From Hermatobates lingyangjiaoensis (lineage: Eukaryota > Arthropoda > Insecta > Hemiptera > Hermatobatidae), in the NCBI GenBank assembly GCA_026182355.1, contig JAPFBL010000034.1:1806501-1870500 (forward strand): DNA of 64,000 bases, in the 5' to 3' direction. The notes beneath the pieces were generated by a model. The model was given only the letters and a program-made list of their open reading frames with translations. It was not told the origin of the DNA and did not search any database. A program made the translations under genes and the position numbers. Positions 12,243 to 24,474 of the stretch are shown in pieces. Positions within the stretch are counted from its first letter, which is position 1; the number at the start of each line of letters is the position of its first letter.

Positions 12243-12379
12243 AAATGTTATTACCATAACTAACTATTACACATAAAATAAAATAAAACTATTACACTTG
12301 ATAAACTAAACATTACACTTGACAACAACAGATTGCAACGTCTGTTCCAAACCAGAACAGACGGTATATATATGTATGT

Positions 12380-12407
12380 TATATATATATATATATATAT
12401 ATATATA
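12380..12407. repeat. (TA)n microsatellite
   Basis: About 14 TA units immediately left of the palindromic unit at 12409-12626. Confidence 0.95.
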
Positions 12408-12408
12408 G

Positions 12409-12626
12409 CTCAATGTACATAAAGAAACAGAGAAATTAAAAACACAAACTTACAGTCTCTAATTTTCGGTTGAAGCGTCTTCAGGAGAGAAAAGTGAGGG
12501 AAACCAAGCGCACTGGTACAGAGACGGTTGGAGACCCAACCGTCTCTCCTGAAGACGATTCAACAAAAATTAGAGACTGTAAGTTTGTGTTTTTAATTTT
12601 TCTATGATTCTTTATGTACATTGAAC
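12409..12626. mobile_element. Palindromic PLE-type terminal-repeat pair, hammerhead family 2
   Basis: Arms 12409-12489 and 12544-12626 are near reverse complements beginning and ending in TCAATGTACATAAAG. A second nested palindrome lies at the centre: GAGACGGTTGG (12521-12531), AGAC, CCAACCGTCTC (12536-12546). Each arm holds a core. The minus-strand core at 12455-12489 has helix I CTCT paired with AGAG, CTGAAGA, C, a decayed stem, GAA, palindrome AATT and A. The plus-strand core at 12544-12577 is more decayed (GAA changed to AAA). Confidence 0.65.
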
Positions 12627-14569
12627 TCTATTTGTCCATTTCAGATCGCATTTTCATCAAAAAAGTGTATATATATAACACTGTTACAGTGACATATATT
12701 CTTTGTGTCACTGTTTATTTTAAGTGTCATCTGTCCTGCCGGACCGCTTTTCGTTTATCATGGTATATATATATATATATTATGCACGTTAGCATCCATT
12801 TAGACAATGGTAAAGTACGTTAATATACCATTAAACCGAAATAAACAGGTTAGACATTAAAATAATACCGAATCTTACAACAAATCTCATAGAGTTACAT
12901 TGTATATTATCATAATACATATCTTCCAGGAGTAGTTAGGTGTGGTAGAAAAAACCAACAGGTTTCGCAAATTAGTTTATATACATTTATTATTATTTGT
13001 TACTGTCCTACATATATCATACTTAGAGTGTATAAACGTCTTTGTCAATATAATATCTAAGTTCAGTTGTAATAATTGATCAATATAAATTGTGTGTTAA
13101 AATCAAAGCAGTTTCATTATAAAAATCAAGAACAGAAACCATTCATAAGGATAATATGCTATATGTTCATAACTCTAACCATTATATCAGTGTTTAAGAA
13201 ACATAAGTATTTACTACCCTTGAAGGACAGCAGAAAATTAATTGAATGAAATATTTATTAAGGGGGCATACATACATTTAGAGGATGATGCATTTAGATT
13301 CGGGTGGCGATGAGAGAATTGCCGGAGTGAAAGATGGAAATAGGCCGACCCACTCGTACAGACGGCCAAAGACCAGTTAAGAGGTGAAAAATAGCCCACC
13401 TTGCTGAAAACCCGACCATACCTGCTCTGGTCACTTCTCCAATAATACTCACCAAACGACAAAAAAAAAACTGCCCTCAATTTAAATTCTCTCACATTTT
13501 CTTTTGGATAGAAAAGCTTTGAAAAACTCTACTATTAAATATCTTTCTCTAATGGTTCTCAGAATAACCTGTTCAAATATTACCTTTGTAAAAGGTTTTC
13601 ATGAATAAAATCAACTCTAAAACAGACCATTATTTTCCATATTGATTAGCATGAAAATACTGGAAAGCATTCAGAAACTTTTGGGCCAATACATTTTGCC
13701 CCTTTCATTGAAGCTCTCCTGAATATTCAGTAAATTAAAAAAAAAACCTTGGCAAAGCGCTATCTTGACTAAATCATACGCTTAACTCAACACAGCCATC
13801 ACATCAGCGGTGTTTTAATAAGATAACACCTAGATTTTAATGAGAAACGAAATTGTTCTGTTTTGATAAAATATTGGTTGATTACTTCCGACATACGAGT
13901 AGGTAACATTGAGCCTGCCCAACAGAATAAAAAATTGAATTAGGTTTACCATCTTTATAACCACCTCTACTATTTTCTCTTAACTAGTTGTAGCAATATT
14001 CATTGGAAAATTGTTTAAACATAAAGGACAAGTAGTCATAGTTTGACATTTTAGTTATAAACTATTGGGTTTACCATTGCACGCTGCAATTAACTTGACG
14101 ATACAACTATAGCTAATTTACAAAACCATAACGTTAATCAAGATCAACTAATTCGAATCATATAAGATCATTATTTTACACTCAATTTATTTTGATTTAT
14201 TATTTTCTACTTTAGGAACTGATATTCTAATAGCTTAAGAGGAACTTAAATATTGACCCCTAAGTTCATCTCCTGTTTGTCCCTGTACCTCCTATTATCA
14301 CTTTCTCTCTCATCCAATCAAGATTTCAAATTATTAAGCACCGTTGTTCTCAGTATTTCACCTATAAAAACATTCACTATTAAATCCTACAAAAATGTAG
14401 AATCCCATTGATAGCAACCATATATTAATCATGGAAATTATTTGAGAATGAATTTATAAAAAAAAATAATAATTAATGTATATCCACATGAATATGTTTC
14501 GTAAAAATTGAAACAACAATATATATAATAAAAACATATGAAACAATATAAAGAAGACTATATATTCGG
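12627..14569. other. AT-rich stretch with a small GC-richer patch
   Basis: (TA)n at 12762-12782. The sequence at 12680-12730 resembles 59745-59790 in reverse (TTGTGTCACTGTTTATTTTAAG), so it is part of another dispersed repeat. The patch at 13290-13450 is less AT-rich and holds an 85-codon minus-strand frame (13238-13495) without any pattern I recognise. Confidence 0.45.
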
Positions 14570-14944
14570 TTTCAGTGTTGACGAACCATTTTAGGAACGT
14601 GTTCTTTTCTTCTCAACACTTTACGGTGTTGCAAAGGCAACTGAAAAAGTAATTCTCCCATATTAGGACAAACTTTTCAAGCAAAAGAACTTTACCTCAT
14701 TAATCGAGCTTTACACATCATTGGTCATCTTCAGGTTTAATAAAAATTAATATTATAATCGCCAATAATAAAAGAAATAAAGGAATAAAAAGAGTTTGAG
14801 TTTAGAAACAATGATAAAAATAGTTTAACGATAACAGTGATAATAGACAGCAACAGACACAATGCAAGCGCTCCAAACAAATAACATTAGTTTATTGAAT
14901 TTAAATATATAATGGGGATAATGAACATGTCATAAAATGAAACT
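14570..14944 (-). mobile_element. 3' flank of the decayed PLE (likely 3'UTR and terminal repeat)
   Basis: Lies directly downstream, on the minus strand, of the endonuclease pseudogene at 14945-15470. It contains CCTGAAGATGACC near 14740-14715, a possible hammerhead remnant, though the GAAAC half is not recognisable. Assigned from position. Confidence 0.35.
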
Positions 14945-15470
14945 ATTCAGGGAAGGGCATTTTTCTTTCATAATCAAAGCCTCCAAAATTTCCAACTGGT
15001 TGTTATTTATTCCAATAACTGTAGTACCTTTGACTAGCATTGTCTAGTCAGACGAATGCCATGTTTGTTTCCCATGTGTCTTAAGTGCTTTAGCTAATAG
15101 GTAAAGTGTAAGAAGCCTGGATAACTTCGTAGTAGTCATTCAAATATACCTTGAAGGATGGGGTTCACAGCCCTCTTGTGTACAAGAAGACTAGTATATC
15201 AGATGACTACGCTGATGCTCCGGCGTCTCACCTCTATTGCAGTTTCTAATAAGGAGGCTGCTAGTTTTCTTGTTCTTATAGATAATATGCAGCTGGATGG
15301 AGAGTATCTTCTTCTTTAACAGTGTTACATGTCCAATAACAATCTTCTTGGGAGCGTGTTCTTCTCTATACCGCGTGGACATGTACGATCTATAATATAA
15401 CGGTACATTCTCACCTGCCACAGGGTCACGCTGTTTTTGTCACACTGTTTTTGCATACTATTTGTCTAAT
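14945..15470 (-). pseudogene. Decayed Penelope-like GIY-YIG endonuclease region
   Basis: One minus-strand frame can be followed from about 15470 to 14945 with several in-frame stops. It contains, in order, YYRSYMSTRYREEHAPKK, the pre-endonuclease HLIY, then a Cys-x4-Cys pair (CTQEGC), YI-stop-MTTTKLSRLLT, an HGK segment, MLVKGTTVIG and ILEALIMKEKCPSLN. This order matches the C-terminal GIY-YIG nuclease of Penelope-like elements and parallels the frame at 50007-50687 (YIGSTTTTLSRRLT, IIESLCIKEKKPNLN). The YIG glycine codon has become TGA, and further TAG stops follow, so the gene is dead. The reverse transcriptase part is absent. Confidence 0.8.
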
Positions 15471-17634
15471 TGTTCGGATATTTCTTTATTTACCATCCTA
15501 GTAGGGTAGCCATTGTTGATTAACACTTGAAACTCTCAAGCTCTTTATGTACTCCAATCATTACAATGGTTCAAGGTATAACATACCAACAGTGACAAGC
15601 ACCAACAGTGACGCTTGTACCTTTCCGGACACTCACTTTGTCCATAGAGACAGTGGCCTATGTTAGTGGGCTCCCTTTAAACGGAACTACTAATTCCTTC
15701 AGTAGTGCTCTTAATGAGAACATCTGGAAAAGTTAGGTAATCATTACAACTGTTCTCAATTTACATTTACGCTAATATATAAATGTATATTTATCTATTT
15801 ACGTATATTTATATAAAAGCAGAACAAAGATAATTGTTATATACAATTAATTTTAGATATTAAGTCCAGGAATGAAGTAAGCTGTTTTCGACTATCACAT
15901 GTGTATACTGAATCAGTTAAATGCGACAATGACGTCAGGGTGTCATGTTTAGGGTGCCAACACATGACCAGAGCAATTAAAACTGAGACTGGGGGAATGC
16001 GCAAGGAATGTTGCTGTTTTGACCACAGGAAGCCCTGCGATTAGTCATTCGCAGATACAATACAACAAAAGCTAAATCAATCTGCGTTTGATATTTCAAG
16101 GAGAACTCCTAATCATGCACAGATGTTAGTCTTATTTCAAATTATTACACAACTAACATCTCAAACTTTTTTTAGAGTTACTAAGCTTAGACAACATGTC
16201 TATATTAATTTTCATTTTTTCGCTAAATGTTCTTTATAATTTTAATTATACTTTGCATAATAGTCTAATTAACTAATAAGAACAAATCTATAAATTTTCA
16301 AAAGGATAACCAACTATTATAACGTTTTTGATGTAATTTTTGTGTGATAATTTTGATTAAACTTTGAATTTCACTAGTTATTTATTCATATAGTGACTTT
16401 TATAAAAATCTCCTTTTAAAAAGATAGATAACTGCAAAAATAGTGTATAACTAGTATTTTATTCGATAGTAAATAAAAGTTGTGTTCTTTGAAAAAATAA
16501 ACGGTGAATTATTGGTTCAGGTAAATCATTTTGATGAACCGATAGTAAGAGGCTTTCTGGTAAAGAAAATGTTTTCATGAGCAGTAAGAGTAGCTCATAG
16601 ATCGTAGCGTGCTGTCTTCTAGTACGTCCGCCTTGAAGTTTCAATGTCTCCAGGTTGGTAGAAAAATGTGAGCACTGTTCACGCAATACCTTAGACAAGT
16701 CATAAAGCTGTGGTTCCCTAGTCAGCTCGAAGTTACGTTGTTGTTTAAATCACGACTCTATACAAACTTGAGTACTGTATTTTTAACACACCCGATATTA
16801 GGTTTATCTAAAGTAATAAATATATAAAATGTAGTTAGGTAGACATCCGCAGCTGAGTATGCTGTAACTATAATAGGATACAAAGTATATATAATTGTAT
16901 AATTTTGAAGCAGCACTTTGATAGATGAATTTATCATTTCAAAATATAAACGTACACATTTTTTCTTAAATAATTTAATATTGAATACGGACATCATGAA
17001 AAAAAAAATAAATCCCTGATTTACACGTTTTGATATCCTCAGAATTCATTTGTGATGACATCTACATTGTTGTGACTTGGTATCTTAAATGTTGAGAATC
17101 TTTAGGTCTTAGCATTTGATAAATCGTAATAATATGTGTCTGTTAATGGATTTTATGTTTTCTTGTAATACTAAAGTAAAGTCCTCTCCCTATTTCTTTA
17201 TTAAAATACTTCATTTTACATTATATCTAGGTTGATAATAAATATATCCGGATCTCTGGAGATTCTTGGAACTTCAAACTTCTCAACATCAATTGTCATG
17301 ATAAAAATTGCACAGTAAAACCCTCATGAATTTATAATATTTGATAAGAAAATACACCACTAAGTAGGAAAATTATTGTATTTTAGTTGCATCCACTTGC
17401 AGGACATAGCAATGTTTACAATTCGCTAAAACTGGACAAAATAACAAATAACAATTTGGTTTGCTTTGTAATAAAATTATAACTGATTAGCTATTTCATG
17501 ACCATGTGATCTATTATGTAAATTCATTTCATAATGACTTACGTCTGGGACCTCAACCACACGTATCATGTCCAGAGATATCAGAGTCAGATATCAAATC
17601 CAGAGCACATATGTACATTTATATATCATCATAA
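15471..17634. other. AT-rich stretch, nothing recognised
   Basis: Chance frames only (16459-16698 and 16758-16997 minus). No structured repeat seen. Confidence 0.45.
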
Positions 17635-17745
17635 AAAGATTTCACATAAACACGTGAAATAACAATGAATGATGAAACCACAATAAGAAATGGGAAAACA
17701 AGACTAAGATCTTTCAACCGTAACAAGCGATCTTCAGTCCAACCA
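17635..17745 (-). mobile_element. PLE-type repeat fragment, hammerhead family 3
   Basis: Shares long blocks with 31626-31775 and 39235-39365 (GATTTCACATAAACACGTG, AATGGGAAAACAAGACTAAG). The minus-strand core at 17701-17740 reads CTGAAGA, a shortened stem, CGGTT, GAA, palindrome AGATCT, T, then AGTC. Helix I and the 5' half of helix II are damaged compared with 31697-31739. The 85-codon frame at 17665-17922 is read through this repeat and is not a gene. Confidence 0.7.
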
Positions 17746-17974
17746 ACGACCAACGATTCTTTCCGCGCACTGCAGTGCGCGTTGTTATTAGCAGTTCCAG
17801 GTCACGGACCTACTACTGCTGAATTTTTGTGCTGCTGTGTTTATGGAGTCAGTAAGTCATTGTCTGTAGTCTTTTGTTTGGTATTCATTATACATTATTT
17901 TGTCGTCGTCTGGTCTTCTTAAGACGTGAAATGTAGTCAGTCTAGCGTTTGGCTTTCTATTTCAACAACAGCGT

Positions 17975-18195
17975 CTATGATGGATATGGTTGGGGAGTTC
18001 TTAAGGATAGGCTCTGAACAAGGGGGTTTGGATGGGGTGGGATTTCCATGTCCTCATTGGCCACCAGTCTATTTGTGAATTCGTCAATTGATTCTAACCT
18101 GAGGTCTCTTTGATTATCCACATTTCTGGCATACCAAGGTGCCCCAGCCATAAGGCGTGCACATTTATTTTGAACTACTTATATCAAGGTTTTAT
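17975..18195 (-). pseudogene. C-terminal tail of a Jockey/I-type LINE ORF2
   Basis: The minus strand encodes about 66 codons containing VVQNKCARLMAGAPWYARN and RDLRLESIDEF and ending in a TAG stop at 17977-17975. The pattern QNKxxRxxxGAPWYxRN followed by RDL and a downstream helix is the conserved region after the reverse transcriptase domain in Jockey/I-clade LINEs. A stop just upstream (LI-stop-VVQ) and the absence of the reverse transcriptase itself show that this is a truncated, inactive 3' end. It lies between two pieces of the family 3 repeat (17635-17745 and 18209-18275), so it may have inserted into it. Confidence 0.75.
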
Positions 18196-18208
18196 TTGTT
18201 CTTGCGAA

Positions 18209-18275
18209 GTCAAGAGTGAAAAACCCAACTGAAACACTAGATGCAGAAAACATCTGGTGAGAAGAGTGGGAGGGG
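18209..18275. mobile_element. Second piece of family 3 repeat
   Basis: Contains ACTGAAACACTAGATGCAG and CATCTGGTGAGAAG, matching the continuation of the family 3 repeat at 39320-39375. Confidence 0.65.
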
Positions 18276-20744
18276 GATCATTATGTAGTCAAAATTTTCA
18301 GAGTAAATCATAAGCCACCTTTTTTTCATTTGTGTGCAGACTGACCTTTCTTTTTACCTGATTGTTTTTTTTTTGTAATACACCATTTACTAATTTGTAT
18401 TTGAAGATTATTACAGTAGATTTGAAGATTATTAGAAAAATTATTAATAACCAAGAAAATTAGATTTAGAGGAATTAATGCAGCATGAGCAGTGTAATAG
18501 ATTTTCCAGGAAAAATTTTACTCAGAAGGTTTTGGAATAATCTACACTATAAAGACAATTTTGAGAAAACATAAATGGATTTAAAGAATACTATCCCACC
18601 AAATGTCACAAATGCCATTCATAAAACTTTGGAAATATACTCTTGGGATCTTATAACTTCTAAATCTTTCAGAATGACAAAATAAATTATTTTTATGATT
18701 GCCGCAATATACTTATTGTTTAGTAACCATATGCAATAACCAGAATGACCTCCAAGTGATGAAGTCTTAATAGTTATTGTAGTTCCATTAATGAGGTATC
18801 AAGATACTTCAGATCCTTTGAACGATAATGTCTCATGAACAATCATTTGTACCCCTTCGATAATAAATTTTATTAGTTATTTCATGTTTTGTAACTTTTT
18901 ATATTTTTTTCATTATATGTTCTCAAGCTTTAGTAGAAAAATTGCGTTAAATAACTTTATCTTATATTCATGATTATAAATTGAATTAAATTATATATAT
19001 ACATTCAAAATATTTTAAATATTTTTGCTCGAATACTTTTTTGTGTAAAATAATTTAAGTTTAGAAATTTTTCTGATATTGGCTCAAGGTTAATTTAATG
19101 TATATAAACAATATTATGTTAATTAATTAACATTAATAATGTATTGATTAAAATTATTAATAATTAATAAATATTATTAACTATTTAAGGTTATTTATGT
19201 TCACATACACTATTAATCAATAATTGAAAGATGTTAATATAAATCATCTGAATTATGGCTCAAAATTAGTATCCGATTTGTGATAAAGAACAAAAAAGTA
19301 CCCTTCCCATGATTCCATTATTACCCAAAAACAACATGGTTCGTAAACACACAAGAAATGAATACTAACTAAACAATAATAAGGGGTGTTAAAACAATCA
19401 ATATGTAGATTGGTTGTCTATTTCACTCTAGAGAAATGTATGGTGTAATATTATATCGTTTGGTTATTGTGTCATATAGTTACTAGAAAGCAGAAATGGG
19501 TTAAAAGTTTGTTAAAATTAATTGACGGTTTACTTATGGTCAAGATTAGTGAAGTAACTCCAGAGCAGTTTTATTAATATTAATAAATCAAAGTTTTTGC
19601 ATTGTCTACAATTTTTATTTTATGAACAAGGTGAAATTACATTGTAGTTAGTCGAAGTAGTTTAGGAGAAATACTAAAACTATAAAGATATGGTTGAGTT
19701 AATGGGAGTATGGGTGGGTGGGTGACTAGTGTGTTGGGAACACAGGTGGTTAGTTGTTAGGCTAGAACAGATGAACCAATCTCCATAATGGATAGCAATA
19801 AAAGAGGCTGACTTGCTTCATCACTTACATGTTTAGCAATGAGCCTTCTCTGAAGGAGTTTAAAACCTATATAAAACAACAAGCCTGCAGAGAGTCTACC
19901 GGCCACCACTATCTTTATTAAGCCCTCCATCGACTTGAGCCTCTACATAAACACCATCAGACCTCTCTTGAATCACTCACTTTACACCCTTTTTATACCT
20001 GATTTTTTATCATCCCTATTGAGCGCTAGCTTTAAGGATTATTACACTCATCTGATAACTGTCATCATAAAAATACTACAATTCGAAGCGATCATATTTT
20101 TTTTATATTTCTTGGCATTTAACTGTGATTTTAACGTTGTATAAAGTCATATATAAGAAAAAAAATACAAAACTAAATATTGTGAGATTTCAAAGGACAT
20201 CTGTTATTCTAAAACTACACAGAGATTATTTCATCTAGGCTAACAAAGCCACGATTAGTAAAACTGCCTTAAACCTTTCAGAGGGATGATTGAGTTTTTA
20301 CTAATCCAGACATGTTTAGTACAAGATTTGATAATGTAAAAATCTTTGAAGAATGGACATTATTTTTCTTATTTCCAATATAAACTCTCAGGTAATTAAG
20401 ATACACCATTTTCAACAGACACATTTACACAATTGTATCTTTGGTGTTATTTTAGTGCTAGCAAATTTCATTGCACCCATATCAGATATGGGAGAGTCAA
20501 AACCTTATAAATAGTAGTAGTTGAAAAGCATTCCCTACGAAAAAAATATCCAGACCACCTATGTATTCACAGATATAAATTTTATCGATTTACATGAATT
20601 ATTTTTTATTTTTTTTACATTTTGATTTTAACATTTATGTTTTTTTGTTTTCCAACGCCCATGCTTATAATATATTCACCTTTTAGAGCTGTTTTAGGGA
20701 CAGAAATTGTACTTCATTTATTATTAGAGCACCGTTTTTAGTAA
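18276..20744. other. AT-rich stretch, nothing recognised
   Basis: A short GGGTGGGTGGGTG tract lies near 19711-19724. Otherwise only AT-rich sequence and chance frames are present. Confidence 0.45.
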
Positions 20745-20746
20745 TA

Positions 20747-21672
20747 CGAGGTGTGTAAATAAAGTAGTGAGACTGAATTTTTTTAAATTTTCTATTCAAA
20801 TATAATTACAATGTGATATTGTCACCTTCAAAATAGTTCCCTTCGGAAGCCACACAGCACTGGAGACGGTCCTTCCAATCATTGTAGCATTGCTGGAACT
20901 CGGATTCTGGAATGGCCTTCAGCTGGTCGGTTACAGCAGTTTGTATGTTTTGTAGTGTCCCGAAATGAGTTCCCTTGAGGTGATTTTTCAATCTCGGGAA
21001 GAGGAAAAAGTCACAAGGACTCAAGTCTGGTGAATAAGGAGGCTGAGGAGCAACAGGAATGTTTTTACTGGCCAAAAACCAAAAACTTTCTGAGATCCTT
21101 TTGGTCTTGGGAAAGGTTTTTCGGAACCATTTTCGCACAAATTTTTCTCATCTCCAATTCATTGGTCAAAATGTGATGAACGGAGGTGTGATTCAAATTC
21201 AACTGTTCCCCGATCATTCTGACTGTCAAGCGTCGATCTGAACGCACAAGGTTCCGTACTCTGTTGACATTTTCATCGGTGTTTGCACTTGAAGGCCTTC
21301 CGCTTCGTGATTCATCTTCAATCGACTCTCTTCCTTCTGAAAATTCCTTAAACCACCGAAAAACCTGTGCCCTTGATAAAACACGTTCTCCATAGGCCTC
21401 CTGAAGTTTTTCAAAAGTTTCGGTTGCATTATCTGAAGCAAAATTTGATTGCACACCGCTGCTCAACTTTGAGGTCACTCATTTTTAAAACGCTCAAGAA
21501 AAAACCATTTCACGAAAACCAACGCTACGGACAAACAAATGACTGTGGCGAGTTCAGATTCATACTGGAGGCGCATCACACGTGCACCTGACGCTACTCA
21601 AGGCCACGCGTCTCCAGCGTTGCCAGATCGAAAGCGACGTTGCCAGTCTCACTACTTTATTTACACACCTCG
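20747..21672 (-). mobile_element. mariner-family transposon, internally deleted, copy 1
   Basis: The 926-bp element has perfect 29-bp terminal inverted repeats (20747-20775 and 21644-21672, starting CGAGGTGTGTAAATAAAG) and is flanked by the TA dinucleotide duplication typical of Tc1/mariner insertion. It carries both ends of one transposase gene on the minus strand and lacks the middle. It lies in opposite orientation to copy 2 at 33962-34856 and shares its 5' untranslated region. It cannot make active enzyme but keeps both ends, so it could be moved by an intact relative. Confidence 0.97.
20806..21478 (-). pseudogene. mariner transposase, catalytic core deleted
   Basis: The start ATG at 21478 opens a frame with the DNA-binding half: a first helix-turn-helix around AYGERVLSRAQVFRWFKEF, the GRPSSA linker motif, a second helix-turn-helix (LNLNHTSVHHIL) and the start of the MVPKNLSQDQK motif. 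After RK the frame shifts and jumps to SKNIPVAPQPPYSPDLSP and CDFFLF, which keep the third catalytic Asp, and it ends at 20806. The first two Asp residues of the DD34D triad are lost with the deleted middle. The joint near 21080 shows a doubled TTTTTGG, pointing to microhomology. Confidence 0.93.
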
Positions 21673-21694
21673 TAGATGAGCCAGATAACCTGCT

Positions 21695-21925
21695 GATTCT
21701 ACATCGGGAGTCCTAAATTTTGCTTAACTCAAGTTTATTTTAAAGTAGGTATCTTTAACGAGTACGTGATATCGGAACCGACAGCTTAATAGTCCTCTCC
21801 GAGGGACGATATGCTCAGATTTTTTCACATATCACGTCAATAAAACAAAGTTCAGGTGGGTTTCGTAATCCAGACTTATCAGACCAAATTCGTGTATGCT
21901 AACTACTGAGCTACCCTGACTCTCC
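21695..21925 (-). mobile_element. tRNA-derived SINE, copy 3 (degraded)
   Basis: Minus-strand relative of the SINEs at 3692-3930 and 29979-30202. The body keeps GGAGTCCTAAATTTTGC and a degenerate tRNA head ends near 21925 (complement of CTACTGAGCTACCC). The boxes are damaged, so it is the oldest of the three. Confidence 0.75.
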
Positions 21926-23635
21926 ATTACAACATATTCTGATGCTTAGAAACTCTTGAATATGGAAATAATCGGACGCATGTATCACTGTTTTAATAAC
22001 AAGAAACGAGTAACTTAATTAGAATTATTATCGTATTTAAAACTCAAGAAACCAAAATCAGTGAAACCAGAAACAAAATATATCACAATACATAATAAGT
22101 GATAAAGACAAATATAATCCATTTGAACATAAAGGAAATAAATGAAGTAAAGTAAAATGAATGCTTATAGTCAAATCTAATAATGTGATACTTTATTGAA
22201 TGTATATAATGTTTGAATAGAGCTAAAAAATTATATGTATTAGGAATATAATAAATTTGATTTGGAGGTTCCTTAAATTGAACATAAATTTTATAATTGA
22301 ACTATTTAAAATACAACACTATGTTGTACAAAAGTATGCATTGAAAAAACAACTGATTTAAAATTTAAAATAGGAGAAGTGAAAATATTTTAAGTTTGTA
22401 ACAAACGTATATTAGTCAATAGTTAATAATAGTCAACAAAAGGGTTGATTTCTTTTTTTAAATTGATAAATCTAATGTTTTTAAACATTAGAAAATTTAG
22501 CAAACTCTGGTTCAACTATGAAATATTATAACTGTACCAAAGACAACTAATTAACTTTCAGTTATTTTTTTTTTAAATTTCTAGTTAAAATGCAGGAGTT
22601 ATATTTTTATCATGGACTTGTATCATACTTGTGGTATGAGTGAACAAATAATTCAAGTAAATTGTGTTATGGAAATAATGTAGGAAAAAAACATCATTAA
22701 TTATTTTAGGGTCCCATAGGATTAGAAATCCTTTTTAATTGAATTATTATAACTAAGTGATGCGAATAGTAATTCTCAGGGAGAGTTTTGAGAACAAAAT
22801 TAACGCATACTTTACTGATATAAATATTAATAATTGTTACTATTTAACTAAACTTTAACAATATAGTAAGAAAGTTTAAAATAGTACTTTCTTGACACCT
22901 AAATACGTGTTTTTTTTTAAAAAACTTTAATAAAATATCCGAAAGAGAAAACAAAATCGTTATTCTATATAAAAATATATTACTCTCATAACCTTTCTCA
23001 CTTATGTGGAAATACATGAAAGACTCTCTACCTGATTATTTCAGTAACCAATTGTCATCTAAAAAAGAATATTGTAAAACTACTGTAGAAAAGAAACCTT
23101 CTCCAAAAAATTTCCTACATAAATGTTAATGATTTGACAATAAGATAAATAACATTTCATCTTTATTGCAAAGAAACGTAAACAGTTCTTAAATCAACAA
23201 AGTATTTTGAAAACAAGAAAAAAAAACTTTAAAAAAGAAATTTTAAATGAAAAGATTGACAGAGAAAATACTAGAACAATATTGAGGAATGCTCTTTATA
23301 ACCTAATTTGCATGAAGAAAAACAAAGGTCTTCCTCCATGTAGAGTTCTTATTATGTGTTTGTAGAGAGAAGTAGAAGTGGAAATCAGTAATTCAATCCA
23401 GTTTTTTTGCTTGGCTTACAAAAAACACTACATGTTTGGTAGCGTTGTTTTAAAATAAAGTTTTGAAAATGGAGATATACTGAAGTTTGCAAACAAGAGT
23501 AAATTCAGTATAATATTTGGCGATATAGCCTAAGTGTACATTAATGTTATATAACAAAGGCATATAAACAACGTACTGATATTTACATATAATAATTTCA
23601 CTTCTATCACCAGAGAATAGGTTTAAAAATTAGGA
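21926..23635. other. AT-rich stretch, nothing recognised
   Basis: No structured repeat or plausible coding segment seen. Confidence 0.5.
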
Positions 23636-23765
23636 AAGTAAATCAAGTTATATAGTTATATATACTATATAATATGTACTATACTATATAACTATAACTA
23701 TAAATATAACTATATATACTATATATAACTATATACTATGTTAGACTATAGTAAAAAGTATATAA
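23636..23765. repeat. Cruciform-prone TATA/ACTA tract
   Basis: A roughly 110-base tract of irregular ATATAGTTATATATACTATA-type sequence rich in overlapping self-complementary blocks. Confidence 0.8.
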
Positions 23766-24139
23766 TACAATTTACAAAATTATATTATTATCATATTACA
23801 CCAGCATAACACTTTAAATTTGTAATACTCTTATTAAACGGGAATAAAAAGCACATAATTTGCCAACCCTTATAAAACATGGAAAAACTGGGTCTTCAAA
23901 ACGCACAATAGGAAACATAACAAAAATGCAACCTCCATGACAATGTGGAGCCCAAGCAATGTTCTCTTAGTTATTTAAAATATAGAATAGATTATAGAGA
24001 TGAAGAAAAACACAAAACAAGGATAAACAACAGATTTTATAGGCAAGTAAATTTTGATCTCTGGAGTTTCTTATCAATGTAATACATAGCCATACTGAAA
24101 TACGTAAATTACAGTTTATAATTTTTTGTACATATGAGC

Positions 24140-24440
24140 AAATAATGGAACTAATATAATTGTAATAATTGTGCTGCATGTATCGATGTTTTAGCCCTGA
24201 GGAGAACATAAACATATGTCGAAACGTTGGCAAAGAAGTATTTTTTATAATTTGTAGACAAAAAAATCCTCAACAATCTCAAAAACTTTGAATATAGAGT
24301 GTCAAGAAAGGAATAGCAAACTATATATATATATACCCAATTAAATGAAACGATTTCACGAATTAACATAAAAAACACACAGAATGATGATGGCGAGGCC
24401 ATCGAAATATAGAAGTGAGTTTCTGTTTCGTTTCTTTATG

Positions 24441-24445
<5 letters not shown>
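24140..24445 (+). mobile_element. PLE-type repeats with hammerhead-like cores (families 9 and 7)
   Basis: The plus-strand core at 24197-24228 has CTGAGGA, then GA-ACAT, a loop, ATGT-C, then GAA, palindrome ACGT, T and GG. A second repeat at 24335-24445 belongs to family 7. It holds a perfect 6-bp hairpin GATGGC-GAG-GCCATC (24387-24401) followed by GAA, ATAT, A and GAAGTGAG; its CTGANGA box has mutated to AATGATGA. The segment ends in (TA)n at 24445. Confidence 0.6.

Positions 24446-24471
<26 letters not shown>
24445..24471. repeat. (TA)n microsatellite
   Basis: About 13 TA units directly left of the inverted-repeat-bounded endonuclease fragment. Confidence 0.95.

Positions 24472-24472
<1 letters not shown>

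Positions 24473-24474
<2 letters not shown>

Noticed and set aside
13238..13495. 85-codon minus-strand frame in a GC-richer patch
   Set aside because: Composition is less random than most, but no motif or repeat partner was recognised.
14709..14745. Hammerhead core in the flank of the decayed PLE
   Set aside because: CCTGAAGATGACC is present, but GAA plus palindrome cannot be found downstream.
17665..17922. 85-codon plus-strand gene
   Set aside because: Its first half is the reverse strand of a dispersed family 3 repeat; the rest shows no domain.
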